Part shown: in pieces, positions 22,943 to 28,567 of the stretch | Position numbering within the stretch: the stretch's first letter is position 1 | Layout of the letters: each line of letters starts with the position of its first letter | Source: a virus | Strand: one strand, 5' to 3' | IMG/VR virus record: IMGVR_UViG_3300027899_000035 | Location: 1 to 37,654 of that record | Length of the DNA: 37,654 nt | Program-made: the position numbers and the translations under genes | Notes under the pieces: model-generated | What the model was told of the DNA's origin: nothing | What the model saw: the letters and a program-made list of their open reading frames with translations, nothing else | Databases searched by the model: none

Positions 22943-23071
22943 ATGAAACCTTACAAATCCGAAGCCCAAGAGCTTCAAGAACGACTTGATCTTGTCAAAA
23001 AAATCATCATTTTACCGCTTGCAATTTCTTTAATTTTTAGTCTAACCCTTTATTTAATCAAATTTTTTTAA
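22943..23071 (+). CDS. Small single-pass membrane protein
   Basis: 42 aa. A charged start (YKSEAQELQERLDLVKK) then one hydrophobic helix at about 20-42 (IIILPLAISLIFSLTLYLI). Starts 2 nt after the previous stop and ends 3 nt before the next gene. Function unknown. Confidence 0.45.
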   Translation: MKPYKSEAQELQERLDLVKKIIILPLAISLIFSLTLYLIKFF

Positions 23072-23074
23072 AAT

Positions 23075-23227
23075 ATGTTCACTTTAAAAGAAAAATTTAT
23101 TCTGGCAATTATAACTATTTTTTTTGTCGGAATAACATTTTTAACGCATTATTACTTTGAAACCAAGGAAAAACATTCGCGTTATAAATTTTTTGAAAAT
23201 TCAGTAAAACAAGAGCTTGATTTGTAA
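23075..23227 (+). CDS. Small single-pass membrane protein
   Basis: 50 aa. One hydrophobic helix at about residues 8-26 (FILAIITIFFVGITFLTHYYF), then a charged tail. It is the last gene before the large non-coding RNA region and forms a pair with the preceding membrane protein. Spanin- or holin-like pairing is possible but not supported by motifs. Confidence 0.45.
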   Translation: MFTLKEKFILAIITIFFVGITFLTHYYFETKEKHSRYKFFENSVKQELDL

Positions 23228-23249
23228 TTTTTAGGCAGTAGTTTAAAAA
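23222..23249 (+). promoter_or_regulatory. Possible promoter of the large structured RNA
   Basis: TTGTAA (23222-23227), 16-nt spacer, TAAAAA (23244-23249). Transcription would start near 23256, at the first stem of the structured region. The match is moderate. Confidence 0.35.
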
Positions 23250-23250
23250 T

Positions 23251-24420
23251 GTCCGAGACTGCGTAGCGGGGGCGGACAACACGCTTCTAAAAGGGAAGTG
23301 TGCCTTGGTTATTCTAAGGCTAAAAGAATTGACTAGCGACCTCCCTCGGCTTAAATGTGCATGATAGAGCTAGGACAAAACCTTGTTGCAACGGGGTTAG
23401 TCGGTTGGTGGGTAGTCTTAAGCAACGCCCACCAATTTCGTTTATAGATTTCTTTGATTTCCTATACATATCTAAAAAATGTGTATAGAAAAGCGCAGAA
23501 ATGCGTGAGCTTTCTGACAAATATTCCCTGCCGCAAGGTGGACAAGTGAAATAACAGTTCAAGCTAGAGAGGGAAACGCAGAGGGCAAGTTTTGGCGGGG
23601 ATTCCATCGGTTTCTTCGTGATGTGCAGTTCGCCCGAAAGGGAATATGAGGTGCGGGGCTAAAACAAATAGCTAGTAATAGCGGGAAAACTGAAAAATTA
23701 GGCTTTCTTAAATTCCGAAAGGACAAGCCCCGCACGCAAAGGCGGGGAGTAAATAGCGGTCTTGGGTAGAGTCGCCCTCATGAAGCGATTTAGGTAATTC
23801 CTCTCGGCTAGTTCGATTCTAGCAACCGCTACCAAAATTAGATAGTGCCTCCGAACGAACCCGAAAGGATCGCACCAGCGGGGGACAAGTTAAGGCTAAG
23901 AGTGAAAAACCTTGCTAGCAAGGGTGAAGTAGCATGAGTGAACGGATCCAAAGTTTGCAGCGCGACCAAAAACCTAGCCTAGGTAGAGATGGGGGCAAGT
24001 CAGCACGGCTAAAGATTAGTGCAGAACTTACACAAGCGTAAATCAAAGAAGAAAGCTTTATCGTAGCTGCTGTAAGAAGCCTTGAGGATGAAGAATTTAC
24101 TTCAATGTAGCTGACAGCTCGGAATAGTACGGCAACCTCGGCACGAGGAAAGATAAGTGTAAGAATATTTGACAGCATAGTATGAAGAGCGGAGTCCAAT
24201 CAGGCTTTTACTAGTAAAAAGACCTAATGCTATGTTGAGCAAGTCAAACCTTGAAAGGGGTAAGTTAGCCTTCTGTAAAAAGGCAATTTTCTCTTGATTC
24301 TTAGAAATAGGAGTTGAGAGTGGTGAAAGAAATTAAGAAGTAGGGGACGACTTTTTAATTTACAATTTTTTTATGGTCTGCGGTAGTCCCCTGTCGCAGA
24401 TCGCCAAACTACAAGGGGAC
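23251..24420 (+). ncRNA. Giant structured phage RNA (GOLLD/ROOL-like candidate)
   Basis: About 1.17 kb without a credible gene, and less AT-rich than its surroundings. It is crowded with helices: GTCCG/CGGAC (23251-23277), CACGCTTC/GAAGTGTG (23280-23303), TTGGTGGG/CCCACCAA (23405-23434), a perfect 10-bp long-range stem GTGCGGGGCT/AGCCCCGCAC (about 23651-23735), and CCTTGC/GCAAGG. Many GNRA tetraloops are closed by short stems (GCGCA-GAAA-TGCGT, CCC-GAAA-GGG, TCC-GAAA-GGA, CCTT-GAAA-GGGG). A tRNA-like domain with CCA is embedded. Large phage RNAs of the GOLLD and ROOL classes are known to lie beside or to contain tRNAs. Class assignment is inference; a new class is equally possible. Ends are approximate, and it may be two RNAs around the tRNA-like part. 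Confidence 0.65.
23755..23834 (+). tRNA. tRNA-like domain inside the large RNA (CAT loop, degenerate)
   Basis: The acceptor AGCGGT pairs with ACCGCT and is followed by A-CCA. The T arm is perfect: GCTAG-TTCGATT-CTAGC. An anticodon-like arm TCGCC-CTCATGA-AGCGA has a C-A closing mismatch and CAT at the anticodon position. The D arm is tiny (TCT-TGGGT-AGA at best) and the region between anticodon and T arms is long (18 nt with AGG/CCT), so a normal tRNA is unlikely. It could be processed at the CCA end by tRNA enzymes or mimic a tRNA. Confidence 0.45.
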
Positions 24421-24423
24421 AGT
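24377..24423 (+). promoter_or_regulatory. Pseudoknot that can hide the ribosome binding site of the next gene
   Basis: Hairpin TCTGCG/CGCAGA (24377-24400) has a 12-nt loop containing GTCCCC (24386-24391). This can pair with GGGGAC (24415-24420), the only SD-like element before the ATG at 24424, making an H-type pseudoknot. A rival partner, AGGGGAC at 24342-24348 in the large RNA, could pair with the same loop and free the SD. This is a switch-like arrangement seen directly in the sequence; function is inferred. Confidence 0.5.
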
Positions 24424-24777
24424 ATGCAAGACGATCAAGGAAATCTTTTAAGATTATCGCACAGAATACTAGATGAAGAAATAAAATTGATGAATAAAGC
24501 CTTGCGCGCTGTTTGCGGGGTTCAATTAATTTATGCAAAAGACAAGATTGCACTGGTTCGAGAATACTCACGAAATAGAAAAAAAATTATCAGACTAGCT
24601 GAATACATTACTGGCAAAAAATTATCAGAAATAAATTTTGAAGAAAACCAACTTGACCAGTTAAAAGTTAGAATAATTCTTAGAAAATATTTTGCTAAAA
24701 TTATTTTCAAAATAGCTTTTCCACGTTTTCTTGATTTAATTAATTTAATCAAAAACTTTTTAGCTTTTACAAAATAA
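24424..24777 (+). CDS. Hypothetical basic helical protein after the large RNA
   Basis: 117 aa from ATG 24424, which has AGGGGAC upstream; a longer frame from 24373 runs through the pseudoknot and is not preferred. Mostly helical and basic (KALRAVCGVQLIYAKDKIALVREYSRNRKKII), with a hydrophobic C-terminus (FLDLINLIKNFLAF). No family recognised. Its start overlaps the 3' structure of the large RNA, so its translation is probably tied to that RNA's folding. RNA binding is a possible but unproven role. Confidence 0.55.
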   Translation: MQDDQGNLLRLSHRILDEEIKLMNKALRAVCGVQLIYAKDKIALVREYSRNRKKIIRLAEYITGKKLSEINFEENQLDQLKVRIILRKYFAKIIFKIAFPRFLDLINLIKNFLAFTK

Positions 24778-24781
24778 TCTC

Positions 24782-24809
24782 TTGACTGATTAAATTTAGC
24801 TCTTAAATT
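24782..24809 (+). promoter_or_regulatory. Possible sigma70 promoter before the replication genes
   Basis: TTGACT (24782-24787), 16-nt spacer, TAAATT (24804-24809), 41 nt before the next start codon. The -35 matches 5 of 6 and the -10 matches 4 of 6 consensus positions. It would drive the HTH gene and replication protein. Confidence 0.5.
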
Positions 24810-24849
24810 CTCATTCTCACTTTCATTTTAATTAAATTTAATATTTAAC

Positions 24850-25035
24850 ATGGCAATCATAATTTCAAAAAAAGAATTGGAAAAGTTATACAACGAAAAT
24901 CCAAACAAAGTTGTTTGTGAGCAACTTAAAATTACAAATTCAACTCTTACAAAATATCTTCGACAATATGGCATAGAATTGAAGGGAAGTGGAAATGGAA
25001 AATCTAATCATAGATCAAAATTAATTATATCATAA
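24850..25035 (+). CDS. Small HTH protein
   Basis: 61 aa. Helical residues 7-46 (KKELEKLYNENPNKVVCEQL, KITNSTLTKYLRQYGI) give a clear helix-turn-helix like those of phage and transposase DNA-binding proteins, with a Gly/Lys tail. It begins the unit after the promoter at 24782 and may autoregulate it. Family not identified. Confidence 0.55.
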   Translation: MAIIISKKELEKLYNENPNKVVCEQLKITNSTLTKYLRQYGIELKGSGNGKSNHRSKLIIS

Positions 25036-25037
25036 CC

Positions 25038-25577
25038 ATGTTGGAAATAAATCTTTTTACACATAAACCTAAAGAAAAAATAAATTTCCAGATCAGATGG
25101 CTTGAACCATATATGGATTTACCTGCGGCAAAAGTAGGAGCTTTATTTGAATGCTGTCTCTCTTATGCTTTTCATGGAAAGATGACCAACCTGCCTGAAG
25201 ATTTGGCATTAGTTTTTAAAGGAATTAAATATCAGATTGATGAAGATTTAGAGAATGATAAGGGAAATGTCTATATTGTAAGATTTTTTAATGAATCTGA
25301 ATCTTTTATAAAAGTTGGAGTATCGTCAAATATTTCAAAAAGACTCAATTCTATAAAATCTAATTATTATGATTTTAAATTAATTAGAATTTATAAAACT
25401 CCTGAACAAAAGGATGCTTTTAAGGTCGAAAATAAAATTCATAGAGCTTTGTCGGGGTACTCTTATTATCCGACAAGAAATTTCGGTGGTCAATACGAAT
25501 GCTTCAAAATTATCGAAAGCGACTTAATTGATAAATTAGATAATCTTTTAAAAGAGGATTATAATGAGCAAATATAA
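25038..25577 (+). CDS. Fusion of DUF6291-like N-terminus and T5orf172/GIY-YIG-like domain
   Basis: 179 aa. Residues about 15-75 (RWLEPYMDLPAAKVGALFECCLSYA, ALVFKGIKYQID) look like a small helical domain of phage replication-region proteins. Residues about 78-165 (GNVYIVRF, FIKVGVSSNISKRLNSIKS, ENKIHRALSGY, GQYECFKI) match the T5orf172/Mug113-type GIY-YIG relatives: VYIV at the start, 'KVG-S-N---RL' in the middle, 'E---H' and 'G--E-F'. A DNA-cleaving or DNA-binding role is possible. It overlaps the next gene by 14 nt. Confidence 0.55.
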   Translation: MLEINLFTHKPKEKINFQIRWLEPYMDLPAAKVGALFECCLSYAFHGKMTNLPEDLALVFKGIKYQIDEDLENDKGNVYIVRFFNESESFIKVGVSSNISKRLNSIKSNYYDFKLIRIYKTPEQKDAFKVENKIHRALSGYSYYPTRNFGGQYECFKIIESDLIDKLDNLLKEDYNEQI

Positions 25578-26397
25578 ACCTCTTTATTCATCAATTTGGA
25601 CAGACAACCAATTTGAAAACTATTCGCCAGAAAAGAAGCTGGTTTATATTTTCTTGCTGACCAACCAATACGTTGAGAAAAGCGGTATCTACAAGGTATC
25701 TGTAAGGCAGATAGCTTTTAATACTTCTCTCACTAATGATCTCATTAATCAGATCATCAATGAACTCATTAATGAAGGTAAAATTCAGTATGATTTTAAG
25801 GAAGGAGTTATTTTCATTAAGAACCTTTTTAAATATCAAAAAGGCATGATTAAGAATGAAAATATTCTTCTTCTTACCATCAAAAGAAATTATGAATTGG
25901 TTAAGACTGAATTTTGGAATGAGTTCTTTGATAGATATTCTAAAGATTCTCTAGCTAGTAAAATCAATGACTTGCTCATTGATGGCTCATTGATGGCTCA
26001 TCAATTATATATAAATAACAATAATAATAAAGATAAAAATATTAATAAAGGGGGTATGGGGGAAAAGCCAGAAACTGTAAAAACTCCTAAAAGATTTTCT
26101 TCCCCAACCCCTAATCCTTTAACCGAGGATTTCCAAAAATTCTGGGAAGATTATACTCCAGTGAAAGTTTCAGATGGAAGAGTTGTTGCTAAGGGAAGTC
26201 GCAAGTTAGCCATGATGGCATACGAAAGAGCAAGAAAAAAGCACGGCGCAGAAAAGATTTACGAAGGCGCGGCTAAATATTTAGTGAATTGCTATGAAAA
26301 CAACCGCCTAAGCTGCCAAGCAGTCGTATTTTTAAACCAAGAGAGATTTTTAGATGATTATCAACAAACTAACCTAGAGGTAAAAAAACATGACTAG
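25564..26397 (+). CDS. Replication initiation protein (lambda O-like)
   Basis: 277 aa. N-terminal winged helix (about 1-95: YKPLYSSIWTDNQFENYSPE, VSVRQIAFNTSLTNDLINQI, GVIFIKNLFKYQKG), typical of phage replisome organisers. A low-complexity linker (Asn/Lys run) is followed by a C-terminal domain with 'FQKFWEDYTPVKVSDGR' and 'AKGSRKLAMMAYERARKKHGAEKIYEGAAKYL' (key residues F-KFWE-Y...KGS-K-A---YE-A-KKHGA), the part that in this group contacts helicase or primase. The gene contains an iteron cluster as lambda O does. It overlaps both neighbours. Confidence 0.7.
   Translation: MSKYKPLYSSIWTDNQFENYSPEKKLVYIFLLTNQYVEKSGIYKVSVRQIAFNTSLTNDLINQIINELINEGKIQYDFKEGVIFIKNLFKYQKGMIKNENILLLTIKRNYELVKTEFWNEFFDRYSKDSLASKINDLLIDGSLMAHQLYINNNNNKDKNINKGGMGEKPETVKTPKRFSSPTPNPLTEDFQKFWEDYTPVKVSDGRVVAKGSRKLAMMAYERARKKHGAEKIYEGAAKYLVNCYENNRLSCQAVVFLNQERFLDDYQQTNLEVKKHD
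25963..26045 (+). other. Candidate replication origin: iterons plus AT-rich stretch
   Basis: Three tandem 11-mers, GCTCATTGATG (25974-25984), GCTCATTGATG (25985-25995) and GCTCATCAATT (25996-26006), are preceded by an inverted repeat ATCAATGA/TCATTGAT (25963-25983) and followed by about 40 bp of almost pure A/T. A second group of related ATTAATGA-type repeats lies at about 25735-25775. Iterons inside the initiator gene followed by an AT-rich unwinding region is the lambda-origin layout. Confidence 0.6.
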
Positions 26398-26782
26398 ATC
26401 CGCGTTAGATATTATCAAGGGCGTAGAAAAAAGGAGTTCGGTAACGCCCTATGAAGAAATTGACATCTGGGGAGCAGTAGAAATGAATATTGATAATTTT
26501 TGCGAATCACAAGTTGATTTCTGTCAAAAAGCAAAAGAAGAGGGTTGGTTAGGCTATCGGATAGCTAAAAATCATCTTGGGCTTCTTGGTTATCTTAGAA
26601 ATGGCTTTGCTATTCAACTTAAAATTTTAAATCAATACGATATTGCTTTGCCGATTTGGAATAATGAGTTTGTAGGTTTTTTTCGTTCGGACTGGTTTAA
26701 AAATACCACGTCAGAAAACGGATTTGTTAAACCGATTTACAAGAAAGAGCATTTTGATTTAATCAAGAAATTTAAGCTTTAA
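26390..26782 (+). CDS. Hypothetical protein after the replication gene
   Basis: 130 aa. It overlaps the replication gene by 8 nt and so is likely co-translated. Contains Trp/Tyr-rich helices (WGAVEMNIDNFCESQVDF, WLGYRIAKNHLGLLGYL). No known motif; a helicase-loader role is conceivable from position, but is not supported by an ATPase motif. Confidence 0.5.
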   Translation: MTRSALDIIKGVEKRSSVTPYEEIDIWGAVEMNIDNFCESQVDFCQKAKEEGWLGYRIAKNHLGLLGYLRNGFAIQLKILNQYDIALPIWNNEFVGFFRSDWFKNTTSENGFVKPIYKKEHFDLIKKFKL

Positions 26783-26815
26783 GACAATCAATTAACAATA
26801 ACAAAGCAGTAAAAA

Positions 26816-27046
26816 ATGGAAAACTGGCAACCAATTAAGACAGCTCCGACTGATGGAACCGAAATACTAGTTTATTGTAAGCCTTGGAAAAATTCCAAAG
26901 GTTTATGCGGTGGCGGAATTTCACAAGCTTACTACCGAGGTTTTGTAAATGATGCGAAAACGCCGTGGTGGACTAAAGTGAATCCTCGCGCAGTATACCC
27001 AACTCGCTGGATGCCATTACCAAAATTAATAACAAATAAGGAGTAA
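26816..27046 (+). CDS. DUF551-like small phage protein
   Basis: 76 aa. It begins MENWQPIKTAPTDGTEILVY; the pattern W-PI-TAP-DGT-ILVY is the hallmark of a common small phage family of unknown function. A later 'WWTKVNPR' and 'PTRWMPLP' (W-PLP ending) also fit. Good SD is lacking (AAAGCAGTAAAA). Confidence 0.65.
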   Translation: MENWQPIKTAPTDGTEILVYCKPWKNSKGLCGGGISQAYYRGFVNDAKTPWWTKVNPRAVYPTRWMPLPKLITNKE

Positions 27047-27049
27047 GAA

Positions 27050-27256
27050 ATGAGTATTTACATTTGCACAATCTGCGAACAACAAAAAGACAGCGATTTT
27101 AACTGCGCTGAATTAGACGGCAAAGAATGCTGCGAGGAATGTTTTGGAGAGCATGAGCCAAATGAAGAAACCCAACAAGCTTTTAACGAAGACTTAACTA
27201 AGGCAACAAGGTTTAGTTCTGTGGAAGAGCTTTTTAATAACTTAATGAGCAAATAA
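27050..27256 (+). CDS. Small zinc-ribbon-like protein
   Basis: 68 aa. Cysteines at CTIC (C5, C8), and 'CCEECF' (about C28-C32) make a likely four-Cys zinc site. The rest is acidic. The start has AAGGAGTAAGAA. Small CxxC proteins are frequent among phage early genes; the partner is unknown. Confidence 0.55.
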   Translation: MSIYICTICEQQKDSDFNCAELDGKECCEECFGEHEPNEETQQAFNEDLTKATRFSSVEELFNNLMSK

Positions 27257-27257
27257 T

Positions 27258-27416
27258 ATGATCTACTTTTTAATTACGAGCCTTATTCTTAACCTTATTT
27301 TTATAAACTCAATTTGTTTGCTGCTTCTTAGGTGGAGATATGCTACTAAAGCGTGGGAAAAACGTTGTGATGAAGTATTGGAATTTTGTGACAAAATGAT
27401 GAAAAATAAGAGGTAA
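27258..27416 (+). CDS. Small membrane protein
   Basis: 52 aa. A hydrophobic N-terminus (IYFLITSLILNLIFINSICL) followed by a basic/acidic tail (RWRYATKAWEKRCDEVLEF). Overlaps nothing but starts 1 nt after the previous stop and ends 1 nt before the next gene, a tight operon. Function unknown. Confidence 0.5.
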   Translation: MIYFLITSLILNLIFINSICLLLLRWRYATKAWEKRCDEVLEFCDKMMKNKR

Positions 27417-27417
27417 C

Positions 27418-27645
27418 ATGAAAGATATAATATTGATAATATTAGCAATGTTTTTATTCATTTCTTTTTTAGCTGGCGCAGCTTTTTCACAAAAAGATAG
27501 ATGTAATTATACATCCATTCTTTCAAGGGTAAATTTGGCTTTTGTTGCTGGTTGTGAGTTGACAAGACCAAGATTTGAACCGTATAAACCTAATCAAAAT
27601 CAAACGGATTTATACACTTTAAGGTTGACAGCAAATTTTAGTTAG
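27418..27645 (+). CDS. Small exported/membrane protein with C-terminus altered by transposon insertion
   Basis: 75 aa. A signal-like N-terminus (IILIILAMFLFISFLAGAAFS) is followed by a short Cys-containing extracytoplasmic part (two Cys). The last 14 codons (27605 onward) lie in the left inverted repeat of the inserted element. Joining the sequence before the element to the sequence after its right-hand duplication gives ...NQNQNIS and stop, i.e. the original end. The insertion therefore hit the extreme 3' end and may leave the protein functional. Function unknown. Confidence 0.5.
   Translation: MKDIILIILAMFLFISFLAGAAFSQKDRCNYTSILSRVNLAFVAGCELTRPRFEPYKPNQNQTDLYTLRLTANFS
27605..27628 (+). repeat. 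Left terminal inverted repeat
   Basis: 24 bp, beginning CGGATTTATACAC and ending AAGGTTGA; it is the exact reverse complement of 30814-30837. The -35 box of a strong promoter starts within its last bases. Confidence 0.9.
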
Positions 27646-27653
27646 TCTAAAAT
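27625..27653 (+). promoter_or_regulatory. Strong promoter at the left transposon end
   Basis: TTGACA (27625-27630), 17-nt spacer, TAAAAT (27648-27653): consensus -35, ideal spacing and a five-of-six -10. It points into the transposase and cargo genes. The -10 lies within the inverted repeat at 27641-27674, a likely operator. Confidence 0.75.
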
Positions 27654-27674
27654 CTTTTTTAGATTTTAACTAAC
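27641..27674 (+). promoter_or_regulatory. Inverted repeat over the -10: operator or leader hairpin
   Basis: GTTAGT-C-TAAAATCT, loop TTTT, AGATTTTA-ACTAAC: 14 paired bases with one bulged C. It overlaps the -10 and the start point, so a repressor (or transposase itself) could bind it; in RNA it would fold into a leader hairpin just before the transposase ATG at 27686. Confidence 0.6.
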
Positions 27675-27685
27675 CAAAAACTGTT

Positions 27686-28567
27686 ATGAATATTTTAGAG
27701 TTAATAAATAAATTTCCAACACAAGAGTCCTGCATTAAACATTTAGAAAATGTTAGGTGGGGCGATAAAGTAAAATGTGTTTATTGTGAAAGTGAAAACA
27801 CTAACTCACTAAAAGCAGAACTTCGCCACCATTGCAACGGTTGCCGCAAGTCTTTTAGTGTTATTGTTGGCACAATCTTTCACCACACGCACATTGATTT
27901 ACAAAAATGGTTTTTAGTTATGTCTTTAATGTTAAACGCAAGAAAAGGAGCATCAAGTTGTCAAATAGCAAGAGACTTAGGAATGAGACAGCCAACAGTT
28001 TGGTCAATGATGTTGAGAATCAGAAAAGCGATGAAAGGAAGCCAAGCAGAGCTTTTAAATGGAATAGTTGAGATGGATGAAACCTATATTGGCGGTAAGC
28101 CAAGGAAAAGAAACAATGATAAGGATGATGATGGCAATTTGCCAACAATTAAAAGAGGTCGTGGCACTAAAAAAGAGTGTGTAGTTGGTATGATTGAGCG
28201 AGGCGGAAAAGTCAAAACAATCATTCAGAAACGCTTAAAATTTGTGGACTTGAGAGGAATTGTAAAGAATAATGTCGATGTTTTAAATAGCGTTTTAATG
28301 ACTGATGATTTTAAGGGTTATAAACCAATGAAAGGCTTTATCCCGCATCACACAGTCAATCATAGCAAGAAGCAATATGTTAATGGCATTATCCACACCA
28401 ATACAATTGAAAGCTTCTGGGCTATAGTTAAAAGAGGAATGATGGGGCAATTTCATTGGGTTAGTAAGAAATATTTAGAAAAATATATGGACGAATTTTG
28501 CTGGAGATTTAATAATAAAGAAAATCCAGCAATGTTTAATCAACTATTAATTAATACAGTTAGATAA
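27686..28567 (+). CDS. IS1595-family-like transposase
   Basis: 293 aa. N-terminal zinc ribbon (C31-x2-C34 ... C50-x2-C53, CVYC and CNGC), an HTH (about 80-115, 'SCQIARDLGMRQPTVWSMML'), then a DDE-type core: 'EMDETYIGGK' (Asp131), 'MTDDFKGY' (Asp207/208), and 'HTNTIESFWAIVKRG' (Asn239, Glu242 and Lys249 region; IS1595 uses a DDN(E)-K motif). This zinc ribbon, HTH and ISXO2-like core is the standard IS1595 plan. It ends with TAATG, overlapping the ATPase start by one base, so the cargo is translationally coupled to it. Confidence 0.85.
   Translation: MNILELINKFPTQESCIKHLENVRWGDKVKCVYCESENTNSLKAELRHHCNGCRKSFSVIVGTIFHHTHIDLQKWFLVMSLMLNARKGASSCQIARDLGMRQPTVWSMMLRIRKAMKGSQAELLNGIVEMDETYIGGKPRKRNNDKDDDGNLPTIKRGRGTKKECVVGMIERGGKVKTIIQKRLKFVDLRGIVKNNVDVLNSVLMTDDFKGYKPMKGFIPHHTVNHSKKQYVNGIIHTNTIESFWAIVKRGMMGQFHWVSKKYLEKYMDEFCWRFNNKENPAMFNQLLINTVR

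Noticed and set aside
23755-23834. tmRNA 3' part
   Set aside because: There is a T arm and CCA, but no matching 5' acceptor elsewhere and no tag reading frame; the acceptor pairs locally 80 nt away.
23320-24199. Open frames on the minus strand within 23320-23607 and 23915-24199
   Set aside because: They run against the surrounding genes, lack SDs and read as low-information protein; the sequence is better explained by RNA helices.
23251-24420. Group I or group II intron
   Set aside because: No group II GUGYG start or domain V hairpin, no recognisable group I P/Q/R/S elements, and no interrupted gene on both sides that would rejoin.
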